Assembly (NCBI GenBank): GCA_021159225.1
Contig: JAGGSE010000232.1
Coordinates: 32,905 to 96,904, forward strand
Source of the DNA: a bacterium
GTDB taxonomy: Bacteria; Patescibacteriota; Minisyncoccia; Minisyncoccales; JAGGSE01
Length of the DNA: 64,000 bases
Direction: 5' to 3'
In this document: positions 51,696-58,953 of the stretch, piece after piece
Position numbering within the stretch: position 1 is the stretch's first letter
Layout: the number at the start of each line of letters is the position of its first letter
Translations under genes and position numbers: made by a program
Notes under the pieces: model-generated
Told to the model about the DNA's origin: nothing
Databases searched by the model: none
What the model saw: the letters and a program-made list of their open reading frames with translations, nothing else

Positions 51696-52067
51696 ATGAT
51701 CAAAGTTGAAGTTCTTGCTAAAGATGGTGGTACTAAAGTGGTAAACCTCACTCGTACCAAAGCGGTACATGAAAGGTGCTTGAACTGTTCCGCGTGGAAT
51801 GCTTACGCAGTTTCACAGTGTACCTTTACAGACTGCCCTCTGTACCCTTTCCGAACTGGTAAAGGTGTACGAGGTAGATCCGCTGAGAGAAATAAAGCAA
51901 TAGTTAGATATTGTCAATGGTGTTCAAATAGCAGAACACCTAAAGATTGCACTGCGAGATTGTGCCCTTTATATGTGTACAGAACAGGTCGTATTGATAA
52001 CAATGTAGTCCTGGAGAGGGTCAAGAGTCCCCGAGAGTTTCGCTTCAGTAAGAACATGAACGACTAG
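51696..52067 (+). CDS. Phage zinc-knuckle protein with two tandem copies
   Basis: The protein has 123 residues after AAAGGAGG. It contains CLNCSAWNAYAVSQCTFTDCPLYPFRTGKG and, after a short spacer, CQWCSNSRTPKDCTARLCPLYVYRTGR. Each is a CxxC-x(8-11)-C-x4-5-CPLYxxRTG unit, a small metal-binding module common in phage genomes, usually as one copy. Here two units stand in tandem. It is probably a nucleic-acid or protein binder; role unknown. It is the last gene before a 265-base gap. Confidence 0.7.
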   Translation: MIKVEVLAKDGGTKVVNLTRTKAVHERCLNCSAWNAYAVSQCTFTDCPLYPFRTGKGVRGRSAERNKAIVRYCQWCSNSRTPKDCTARLCPLYVYRTGRIDNNVVLERVKSPREFRFSKNMND

Positions 52068-52332
52068 TATAAAATTTTCTTTTTCCACTACAACGAACTT
52101 ACCCCACACCCTCGGGTATAACTAAGTATAGGTTGAGCGTTACCTGCGATTTAAGTGCCAAAGGTATGCGCACTTCTGGGCTAAAAATCGATTTTTACAA
52201 GCAACTGAAGATCACGTCTCCCCCTTGCTTTTACGACACGTTAACGTAATAATCACTATTGACATCCCTCTTTGCTTAGAAAGGGAGAAACCTTGCAGAC
52301 TTGAAATTAGGTAAAAACTTAGGAGGAAGCTT
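52068..52332 (+). promoter_or_regulatory. Intergenic control region with palindromes
   Basis: There is no gene in these 265 bases. There is a perfect 16-base palindrome TAAAAATCGATTTTTA (52182-52197), an inverted repeat AAGTGC (52153-52158)/GCACTT (52170-52175), and a TTGACA (52259-52264) without a clear -10 at the right distance. The segment separates the late region from the accessory module and probably holds an operator or promoter. Confidence 0.4.
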
Positions 52333-52518
52333 GTGAAACAAACACGAAAAGTCAAGGTATTTGATCTCTCGAGGTTGATCGACGACGAGTGGATTCACAA
52401 GGCTCCACATGAAGGAGTTCCCTTTACTACGTTGATAGGCGACGCTATTTCGCTGACTCCTATCTCAGAAGCGCGTCTGCTACGTCGTAAACTCAAGAGA
52501 AGGGAGAGGAGGAAATGA
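52333..52518 (+). CDS. Small basic protein upstream of the ADP-ribosyltransferase
   Basis: The protein has 61 residues. GTG at 52333 follows TAGGAGGA. It reads VFDLSRLIDDEWIHKAPHEGVPFTTLIGDAISLTPISEARLLRRKLKRRERR: an acidic-aromatic start and a very basic C-terminus. It overlaps the next gene by four bases (ATGA), so it is probably co-translated and may act as an antitoxin or carrier for the enzyme. That role is inference. Confidence 0.55.
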   Translation: MKQTRKVKVFDLSRLIDDEWIHKAPHEGVPFTTLIGDAISLTPISEARLLRRKLKRRERRK

Positions 52519-53834
52519 ACTACTTTCGCACTTCTTTTTTCCACAAGATTCGCAACAAACTTTTCAGGATCTACTTGAATGGAAGTGGAGAAGAGGGTGT
52601 CTTCATTACAAAGGGAGGTCGGAGGATATTCCTAAAGTTAAAGTCCAAGGGAGCTCGCGTCAACGAGCAACGTGTTAAATACTGGATGGATAGAATTGAC
52701 GAAGTAGGACTATACAAGCTGGTAAAGGATCGTAACTTTAAAACCTTCTTAGGGAACACAGGAAAATATGTACATCCTCTCTTCTCAGAACTATATCGTA
52801 CTTGGCCAAACAAACAGGATAAGTTGTGGTATAGGAAGTTGATCGAGAACTGGCATTGGAACCGTTCTAGAGCTAGGGATACTCTACAGAAGCTAGTTTC
52901 TGGGGAACTTAAGAACCCTTTTTGGGATGAAGTATCCGCACTGAACAGGGCACTTTTGCTAAAAGAGTCTAAGGAACTACCTCGTATTACTTTGTACAGA
53001 GGTGTGTGGGTTTCAACCCCTTATTCGCCAACCTACGCGCACCATATGATCCAGTTTTTTGCAGACTTAAAAGAGATGCAACTCAACCCACAGAAGTACA
53101 TTCTCAAGGACTTCCCGTTCGCATCTTTTTCAACCCTTCAAAGTCAGGCTCAGAAGTTTGGAATGGTCGATCACGCCAAAATCCCTGTCTCCCGTATTGT
53201 TGGGCACTATAGGATTGGTTTTGGTTCAACAAGAGAGAAGGAATTTATCGTCCGTACATCGTACAGGAGAGTTCCTGAGTTAATAACACGGGCAAGTTCG
53301 AGTTTAAAGAGCGCGAAGAAGTGGCCGGACATACAGTATTCCCCACTCCCGGAGACCGCTACTAGAGTTTACAGGTTTAATAGAGAAGTGTTCTCTGAAG
53401 TACCTTTTCGGAGGAACTTCGCTTTTCGCGAAATTCGCCTAGTAACACACGCGGGTGACACTGATTACGTAGCGGGCTCCCACCGCATTCACTACGTAAC
53501 ACTTCAATTTAACAGCGCGTTCTATGACCGAACAAAAACGTTTTTAGAATCCATGCAAGTCTTAAACAGGGAATGGGTGTTTTACGTTAAGAATCGAGAC
53601 GACGCCCTCGAACTCTACTCAACTTTCTGTGATCAACTGACTCGCGGCCGTAGCCGTGATCTTGTTTCCAACATCCCCAAAGTAATTGATCGAGTTACGA
53701 AAAACTACGACTTAGAGTGGTATTTTGCAATTCCAACTACTCCTAAGAGTCTGCTCACGTCTCCATTTAGTACTACCAAAGACACGACGCACGCTTTTTA
53801 CTTCGCCTCAAGGGATATACTCAAACCCTTCTAA
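52515..53834 (+). CDS. Putative mono-ADP-ribosyltransferase
   Basis: The protein has 439 residues, with AGGAGGAA before ATG. The R-S-E signature of the cholera/C3/VIP2-type fold is in order: Arg162 in RITLYRGV, the STS-like block FASFST (202-207), and the E-x-E pair Glu241-Glu243 in STREKEFIV. The spacing fits NAD-binding and catalytic strands. The N-terminal 150 residues are helical and basic; the C-terminal 190 residues are of unknown type. Phage enzymes of this fold modify host RNA polymerase, ribosomal proteins or others, or are injected with DNA. The small basic gene upstream is translationally coupled. Confidence 0.7.
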   Translation: MNYFRTSFFHKIRNKLFRIYLNGSGEEGVFITKGGRRIFLKLKSKGARVNEQRVKYWMDRIDEVGLYKLVKDRNFKTFLGNTGKYVHPLFSELYRTWPNKQDKLWYRKLIENWHWNRSRARDTLQKLVSGELKNPFWDEVSALNRALLLKESKELPRITLYRGVWVSTPYSPTYAHHMIQFFADLKEMQLNPQKYILKDFPFASFSTLQSQAQKFGMVDHAKIPVSRIVGHYRIGFGSTREKEFIVRTSYRRVPELITRASSSLKSAKKWPDIQYSPLPETATRVYRFNREVFSEVPFRRNFAFREIRLVTHAGDTDYVAGSHRIHYVTLQFNSAFYDRTKTFLESMQVLNREWVFYVKNRDDALELYSTFCDQLTRGRSRDLVSNIPKVIDRVTKNYDLEWYFAIPTTPKSLLTSPFSTTKDTTHAFYFASRDILKPF

Positions 53835-53898
53835 AATAGTAATCCCACAAAAGGGAACTGAGTTCAATTTTACTAAGTGTTTAAATTTATTTGAGTTA

Positions 53899-54498
53899 CT
53901 ATCGACCCTGTTTACTTCCATAGGCAACGTAACTGCCTCGGGTCAACAACTGTTTCTTAGAGAGCCACTGAATTCGCTTTTCCCATCTATCGAGCTCGAC
54001 CTCTTCCTTGAACCCTCCGAGGCCAAAGTTTGATACCTTTACTCCATTCCAGGAAATACTCCTTTCTATAACTAGAAGTTCCTGTACGGTGAAGTTACCT
54101 CCCTCGAAGCGGCCCAGCTCGATCCAACGTGCATCCCATCCCAGCCAAAGGACAGTAGGGAGGACACGTACGTCAAACAATCTATTCACGTACCAACGTA
54201 GTGGTTTGAAGACGGCTATGTGTAAGGTCTTTCTTAAGGTAAGTCGGTAGATTAGATCGAGAGGTATACGGTAGCTCTTACTCTCGTTATCCGAAGGCCA
54301 GACGAACAGGACGCGTTGGAACGTATGGGAGCACCTTCTGCGAAGATCTAGCCAATTAGTTACAACAAGTTCGGAAAGGTTTAAGGGAGTGTAGTACAGA
54401 GGGAAGTCCGTCCTCCGTAAGGAGACTACGTATTCTCTCTCCTCAAGGGAGAGCCTGTACTGAGATTTGTTCTTCCAAGTTTTCTTTGGTACTCTCAT
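53899..54498 (-). CDS. Hypothetical protein, antisense to its neighbours
   Basis: The protein has 199 residues, basic and aromatic (KTLHIAVFKPLRWYVNRLFDVRVLPTVLWLGWDARWIELG). ATG at 54498 has AAGGGGA upstream on its strand. No motif or family is recognised; it has no signal peptide or clear membrane span. It converges with the ADP-ribosyltransferase-like gene and diverges from the next gene, so it may be a small accessory (moron) unit. Coding status is supported mainly by length, Shine-Dalgarno and lack of a competing gene on the other strand. Confidence 0.55.
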   Translation of the reverse strand: MRVPKKTWKNKSQYRLSLEEREYVVSLRRTDFPLYYTPLNLSELVVTNWLDLRRRCSHTFQRVLFVWPSDNESKSYRIPLDLIYRLTLRKTLHIAVFKPLRWYVNRLFDVRVLPTVLWLGWDARWIELGRFEGGNFTVQELLVIERSISWNGVKVSNFGLGGFKEEVELDRWEKRIQWLSKKQLLTRGSYVAYGSKQGR

Positions 54499-54512
54499 AA
54501 GTGGGCATCCCC

Positions 54513-54540
54513 TTGACTTAAGAGTTTAACCTACTAGAAT
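54513..54540 (+). promoter_or_regulatory. Sigma70-type promoter
   Basis: TTGACT (54513-54518), 16-base spacer, TAGAAT (54535-54540). The expected start near 54547 gives a short leader to AGGAGG (54562-54567) and ATG 54576. It shares its -35 sequence TTGACT with the promoter of the nucleotidyltransferase gene. Confidence 0.6.
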
Positions 54541-54575
54541 AAGGTTAGCACTTGGTTAAGAAGGAGGAATTAAGA

Positions 54576-55571
54576 ATGCCGCGGAAACTCGCTCTTGCAG
54601 CGGCGCCAGCGAAAGTCAATCCCAGGATTTCAGTGAAGTGGGGTTGGAGGGAGGCTGGCGTTTCTACTATCCCCTTGTTTAGAGAGATCTTCGAGGAATT
54701 CCTTCCCCGATTTGAGGAAGTGTATAAAGAGGAAGGAGCGGTCACTCCGATATCTCAAGCACATAGAGTACTTGGGTCCAAAGCATTTCATCAGTCTAAC
54801 TTCGGCGAGTATCTATCTCTCAAAGCACAGGAGAAGGATATTGGTAAACCGAAAACAGAGAAGCTCTTTGAGGAGTTTATTTCTCGAATTAAAAAGGAAA
54901 AGCCCGCCGATTACATACCTAAGACACCAATAAGAGTGTTTAAGACACCACTATCCTCTAGGTTCCGTCCTACTCGAGATAAAGGAAAAGTTCAGTTTGA
55001 GCTCACTTCAGTGGTTGATAAGAATGGGTATATCGTTCTCGAGATTGTACTCACACCTAGAGAGAACCTCAAGAAAGGAACGGCTCTCCTTCAGAGAGCT
55101 GCAAAGGAAGACCCGGTTTCCAAAGTTTCCAAACTAACTACGTGGAAAGGCGAAAGAGGATACTGGGTGACTCTAAAAAATGGTAGAAAGATCTTCATTC
55201 CCGAAAAATATCAAAAGCAATACCATAATTGGAAGGCTGTAGAGGGGGTAGGAGCTTTTGCTGCGGTGATGGGAACGCTAGGCCTTTTCACGACTGCGGG
55301 AATAATGAGTGTTCCTATACTCACAGCAGGTCTTACCAAAGTAGCTTCCCTAGCTGTTAAGGATCCTGCGAAAAAGGCAGCTCTCAAGTCAATTCAATCT
55401 GCCATTAAAAAAATTGCGGAGAAGACTACGCTTAAGGTCGCTGCCATTAGCGCTATTGGGGTTGTGGGAGGATTCCTAACTCACATAATTGCCAGAGCGA
55501 TACAATGGGGGATGAGACTTTGGGCTGCTAATGCACGCGCCGCAGCGCGCATTCTCAAGAAGGAAAGATAA
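54576..55571 (+). CDS. Membrane-associated hypothetical protein
   Basis: The protein has 331 residues. ATG at 54576 is preferred (AGGAGG eight bases upstream). The first 225 residues are mixed and charged (LFREIFEEFLPRFEEVYKEEG, VQFELTSVVDKNGYIVLEIVLTPRE); the last 105 carry hydrophobic segments GAFAAVMGTLGLFTTAGIMSV and VAAISAIGVVGGFLTHIIARAIQ plus an amphipathic basic helix (ARAAARILKKER). It has its own promoter and terminator, so it is an independent unit. Possible roles include membrane insertion, superinfection exclusion or a minor virion protein with injected membrane part; the function is unknown. Confidence 0.6.
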   Translation: MPRKLALAAAPAKVNPRISVKWGWREAGVSTIPLFREIFEEFLPRFEEVYKEEGAVTPISQAHRVLGSKAFHQSNFGEYLSLKAQEKDIGKPKTEKLFEEFISRIKKEKPADYIPKTPIRVFKTPLSSRFRPTRDKGKVQFELTSVVDKNGYIVLEIVLTPRENLKKGTALLQRAAKEDPVSKVSKLTTWKGERGYWVTLKNGRKIFIPEKYQKQYHNWKAVEGVGAFAAVMGTLGLFTTAGIMSVPILTAGLTKVASLAVKDPAKKAALKSIQSAIKKIAEKTTLKVAAISAIGVVGGFLTHIIARAIQWGMRLWAANARAAARILKKER

Positions 55572-55596
55572 CTTAGAGAGCACAAACTCGCAATTG

Positions 55597-55622
55597 AAAG
55601 GGCACCCTCACGTGCCCTTTTT
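55597..55622 (+). terminator. Rho-independent terminator
   Basis: AAAGGGCAC (55597-55605), loop CCTCAC, GTGCCCTTT (55612-55620) and following T residues: a nine-pair stem and a T run. It closes the single-gene unit that starts at the promoter at 54513, just before the sulfoquinovose synthase gene. Confidence 0.9.
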
Positions 55623-55648
55623 AGTTACATTGTAGTGGGAGGTTGCAG

Positions 55649-57784
55649 ATGAGAGTGTATATTGCAGGAATGGATGGTTACTTGGGTTGGACTTTAACTG
55701 TTTACTTACTTGCTAGGGGTTACGTAGTAGGTGGCTGTGATTTGATGTTGAGAAGAGAGTGGGTTGAGGAGATGGGATCTCAATCCGTGACACCCATCGC
55801 GAGTATGGAAGAGAGGATACGTGCTTGTGAGGAAGTGTTTGGTAGGAAACCTATTTTCTATTTCGGGGACTTAAGGAACCCCAAATTTGTGTTGAACTCC
55901 ATTAAAGAGTTCAAACCAGATGCAATTGTCCACCTAGGTGAAATGCCTTCTGCACCTTACTCAATGATCGATGTACATCACACTACTTTCACCCAAGTCA
56001 ACAACCTAGTGGGGACCTTAAACCTTTTGTACGCCATCAAAGCTGTGAGTAAGGATATCCACTTAGTTAAATTAGGATGTTATGACGACAAAACAGAGGT
56101 GCTAACAAGTAAAGGATGGAAGTTGTTCAAGGACCTAGATTACTCTGACAAAGTATGCTGTCTCAACGGAGAAACAGGAGAAGTATCGTTCAACTGTCCA
56201 AACCATATAGTTGAGTATCCGTATGCGGGAGAGATGCTGAGAATTGTGAACGACGATGTCGATTTCGTGATTACTCCCAATCATAGAGTGGTCTTTAGAG
56301 AATCTCCTTCGGGAGTTGTGCAGATAAAGAGGGCTGATCACGTGGCAAAGAAATCTAGCTTCATAATTCCACAGATAGATAGCCAAACTAAAGTAACTCC
56401 TTCTGATATGGAATGGGTTCCTTATGCAGGAAAGGTGTACTGTTGCACCGTTCCTACAGGAATCATATATGTACGCCGGAACGGAAAAGCGGCTTGGTCA
56501 GGAAACACAATGGGAGAGTATGGCGTCACAAACCTCGACATTCCTGAGGGATTCTTTGAAGTTGAATATAGAGGGCGTAAAGATACTCTTCCTTTTCCTT
56601 GTCAACCTCCTAGTTTTTATCATTGTACGAAGGTACACGATTCTGTCAACATTAGATTTGCTTGCGACGTTTGGGGGCTTAGATCTACTGATATCATGCA
56701 AGGAGTGGTTTATGGGATTCAGATCCCCGAAATGAAAGGAGATGAGAGATTAATTACTCGCTATGATGTAGATGAATGTTTTCCTCCTAACACCAGAATT
56801 ACATGCTTAGAGGGCGTAAAACCTATAAAAGACGTTCAGGTAGGAGACAAAGTCTTAACTCATAAGGGTCGGTTTCGAAAGGTGCTTAAGAAGTTTGAAC
56901 GAGAATACGTTGGGGAAGTGATAGAGATAGAACTTGAGCGCGCTTTTGGAAAAATTGTTTGTACGCCAGGTCATCCCATCTTAGTAACGACGCTCTCTTC
57001 AGCGCACGGTAAAGAGACGACACGGTGGATGACAGCGCGAGAACTAAAAGAATGGCTCCAAGTTCAAACTAATCCGTTCCTTGAGAAGTATGAGAGGTTT
57101 AACAGGTTAGTCGCAAACGGGACTTCGATCATAAGCGTAATGGATTTGAGCTGTCCTATCTATTTACATTCAGGAGGGTTTGACAACCTGGTGCGAGTAA
57201 AATCAGTTTCAAGTAAGATGTACAAAGGGAAGGTATACAACCTCCATGTTGAAGAAGATCACACGTACGTCGCAAACAACGTCCAGGTGCATAACTGCTT
57301 CGGCACTCTCGTAAATCGTACTTGCGCTCAGGCTATTGTAGGAATTCCACTAACGGTTTATGGAAAAGGGAAGCAGAAGAGAGGGTTCCTTCCCATTCAA
57401 GACTCCATGCAATGCTTCCGTATTGCTATTGAGAACCCTCCCAAGGAAGGAGAATATAGAGTGTTTAACCAATTCGAGGATGTATACGAAATCATCTGGC
57501 TGGCTCGGTTGGTAAAGAGGGAGGCAGAAAAGCTGGGGTTCACTGTCAAACTCGCTCACTATGAAAATCCACGAGTTGAAGCGGAAGATCACTACTACAA
57601 CCCTGATAGGAACAACTTACCTAGACTTGGCTACAAACCTACAGCAAACCCCGCTGTAGTGATCAAAAACATCTTAACCAACCTAATCAAATACAAACAC
57701 AGAATAATACGTGAAAAGATAATCCCGGAAATTCGTTGGAGTGGTGATAAGAACAAGTGTAGGATTATTACAGTTGAGGAGTAG
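55649..57784 (+). CDS. sqdB: UDP-sulfoquinovose synthase with two inteins
   Basis: The precursor has 711 residues, 395 after removal of inteins at 144-286 and 377-549. ATG at 55649 follows GGGAGG. It makes UDP-sulfoquinovose from UDP-glucose and sulfite with bound NAD. Matches to SQD1/SqdB: VYIAGMDGYLGW (GxxGxxG), HLGEMPSAPYSMID, QVNNLVGTLNLLYAIK, LVKLG-TMGEYGV (catalytic Thr; split by intein 1), PPSFYHCTKVHD (YxxxK), GVVYGIQ, CFGTLVNRTCAQAIVG, TVYGKGKQKRGFLPIQD, NPRVEAEDHYYNPDR. Mature length equals the family norm. A phage copy is unusual. Sulfoquinovose occurs in sulfolipid and some surface glycans; with the three glycosyltransferases a virion or host-surface glycan is plausible. Confidence 0.92.
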   Translation: MRVYIAGMDGYLGWTLTVYLLARGYVVGGCDLMLRREWVEEMGSQSVTPIASMEERIRACEEVFGRKPIFYFGDLRNPKFVLNSIKEFKPDAIVHLGEMPSAPYSMIDVHHTTFTQVNNLVGTLNLLYAIKAVSKDIHLVKLGCYDDKTEVLTSKGWKLFKDLDYSDKVCCLNGETGEVSFNCPNHIVEYPYAGEMLRIVNDDVDFVITPNHRVVFRESPSGVVQIKRADHVAKKSSFIIPQIDSQTKVTPSDMEWVPYAGKVYCCTVPTGIIYVRRNGKAAWSGNTMGEYGVTNLDIPEGFFEVEYRGRKDTLPFPCQPPSFYHCTKVHDSVNIRFACDVWGLRSTDIMQGVVYGIQIPEMKGDERLITRYDVDECFPPNTRITCLEGVKPIKDVQVGDKVLTHKGRFRKVLKKFEREYVGEVIEIELERAFGKIVCTPGHPILVTTLSSAHGKETTRWMTARELKEWLQVQTNPFLEKYERFNRLVANGTSIISVMDLSCPIYLHSGGFDNLVRVKSVSSKMYKGKVYNLHVEEDHTYVANNVQVHNCFGTLVNRTCAQAIVGIPLTVYGKGKQKRGFLPIQDSMQCFRIAIENPPKEGEYRVFNQFEDVYEIIWLARLVKREAEKLGFTVKLAHYENPRVEAEDHYYNPDRNNLPRLGYKPTANPAVVIKNILTNLIKYKHRIIREKIIPEIRWSGDKNKCRIITVEE
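56078..56506 (+). other. Mini-intein 1 of the sulfoquinovose synthase (143 residues)
   Basis: It starts at Cys144 (CYDDKTEVLTSKGWKLF); block B is VITPNHRVVF (T-x-x-H); it ends IIYVRRNGKAAWSGN with extein +1 residue Thr287. The +1 Thr is the Thr of the catalytic TMGEY motif, so the enzyme cannot be active before splicing. The penultimate residue is Gly instead of His, as in the portal intein, to which block A (CYD...VLT..GWK.FKDLD) and the last 14 residues are clearly related. No endonuclease domain. Confidence 0.9.
56777..57295 (+). other. Mini-intein 2 of the sulfoquinovose synthase (173 residues)
   Basis: It starts at Cys377 (CFPPNTRITCLEGVKPIKDV), block B is VCTPGHPILV (T-x-x-H), and it ends NLHVEEDHTYVANNVQVHN with extein Cys550. 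It has the standard penultimate His-Asn. The insertion is between DVDE and CFGTLVNR, a conserved stretch of SqdB. It is of a different lineage from intein 1 and from the portal intein. At 173 residues it is a mini-intein, with a non-canonical middle segment instead of an endonuclease. Confidence 0.9.
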
Positions 57785-57857
57785 GAGTTCCCTTGCCTCT
57801 CTTAGCAGATTAATGGATATACATAGTCAACGACTGATTAGAGAGGAGAGTAAAATC

Positions 57858-58076
57858 GTGGAGATTCCCAAAGTTAACGCAATCAAGGATCTTCCCTTAT
57901 ATCCCCTAGCAAACGCGCTCTCTCCAACATGTTATCAGTGTAAACACTACCTCAAGAACGACAAATGCAAAGCCTTCCCTAAAGGAATACCTCGAAAGCT
58001 CCTGTTAAGTCCGTACTGGCATATCGCCCTTCTTCCACAACAGCAAGGTGACTACATTTTCGAGCCGAGGGTATAA
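57858..58076 (+). CDS. Small Cys-rich protein, CxxCKH...AFPKGIP family (second copy)
   Basis: The protein has 72 residues. GTG at 57858 fits GAGGAG (57843-57848). CYQCKHYLKNDKCKAFPKGIPRKLLL and the end GDYIFEP match the copy at 339-578. One base separates its stop from the next gene (TAAATG), an HEFGH metalloprotease; the copy at the left end also follows such a gene. Function is unknown; a zinc-binding partner of the protease is an inference from repeated linkage. Confidence 0.65.
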   Translation: MEIPKVNAIKDLPLYPLANALSPTCYQCKHYLKNDKCKAFPKGIPRKLLLSPYWHIALLPQQQGDYIFEPRV

Positions 58077-58928
58077 ATGAGGCTCAGGATCCTCAAGTGG
58101 ATAACGTATAAGGGCAGGAGGATTCCAATCACGGAGAGAATCCTAAGAGGAGCCCGCTTTCTCTCGAAAAAAGAAGCTATACCAATAGCTGAAGAGCTTG
58201 ATCGAAGGTATTGGAGAAGGTACGGCGACATCGAACCTCATTTCACGAAGTACGACCTGAAGAGCTTGGGGATTTCAGTTCGAGCCGTAGACGAAAAGTT
58301 CCCGGGAATCCTACACGGCACCAAGATAATCCCAATCAAGACAAGTAGAGGAACGTCAGTACTGAGTTTTGTCGTTAATGATACTCTGGGGCGAAGAGAT
58401 TTACAGGTACTTACCATCATCAGTAAGGAATTACGTAGTGCAACCTCACGCACTGAACTTCGAAAGATCGCCGCGAAATACGGTTTGGGTACCTCCAACC
58501 CAAACTTGACGTACGACACCCTGACTCATCTTAAAAACTACTATCTTACTCAAATAGAGAAGCTGAAACCCTTGGTAATACTTCCTCTCAGGGGAGGAAG
58601 ACCTCAAAAGAGCGCTATTACTCCGGACGATATAATCATTTGCTTTCAACCTTCCGTTTTGAATAAACGAGATCCACTAACACAAAGACACGCGTGGATT
58701 CACGAGTTCGGGCACGTCCTAACTGCTAAGCTTCAACCTTCTCAGTGGAAACGTTGGGTTGATGTTTACTATCCCAACCAGCTAAAGTTACGTTCGGAGT
58801 ACGGAAGAACTAGCCCCACTGAAGGGTTTGCAGAGGAATTTTGGTTGTTCATTTCAAGAGGAAATAACTCGACAAAAGAACTTAACGAGTATTTTAGAAG
58901 CCTTCACAAAGAGTGGAACTTACTTTAG
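58077..58928 (+). CDS. HExxH metalloprotease-like protein
   Basis: The protein has 283 residues. HEFGH at 209-213 (HAWIHEFGHVLTAK) is the zinc-binding helix with catalytic Glu210. TEGFAEEF (about 248-255) downstream would give the third ligand. The N-terminal KWITYKGRRIPITERILRGARF recurs in the next gene (TWITYKGKRIPIRESLFKGIKF), defining a small N-terminal module. No signal peptide. Similar HEFGH...EGFAEEF domains occur in phage minor head proteins, so it may be virion-associated and injected. The substrate is unknown. Confidence 0.75.
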   Translation: MRLRILKWITYKGRRIPITERILRGARFLSKKEAIPIAEELDRRYWRRYGDIEPHFTKYDLKSLGISVRAVDEKFPGILHGTKIIPIKTSRGTSVLSFVVNDTLGRRDLQVLTIISKELRSATSRTELRKIAAKYGLGTSNPNLTYDTLTHLKNYYLTQIEKLKPLVILPLRGGRPQKSAITPDDIIICFQPSVLNKRDPLTQRHAWIHEFGHVLTAKLQPSQWKRWVDVYYPNQLKLRSEYGRTSPTEGFAEEFWLFISRGNNSTKELNEYFRSLHKEWNLL

Positions 58929-58953
58929 AATGACGCTAGTTAACAAGTAAGTA

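Noticed and set aside
52259..52287. Promoter at TTGACA before the ART unit
   Set aside because: A perfect -35 but no acceptable -10 at 16-18 bases.
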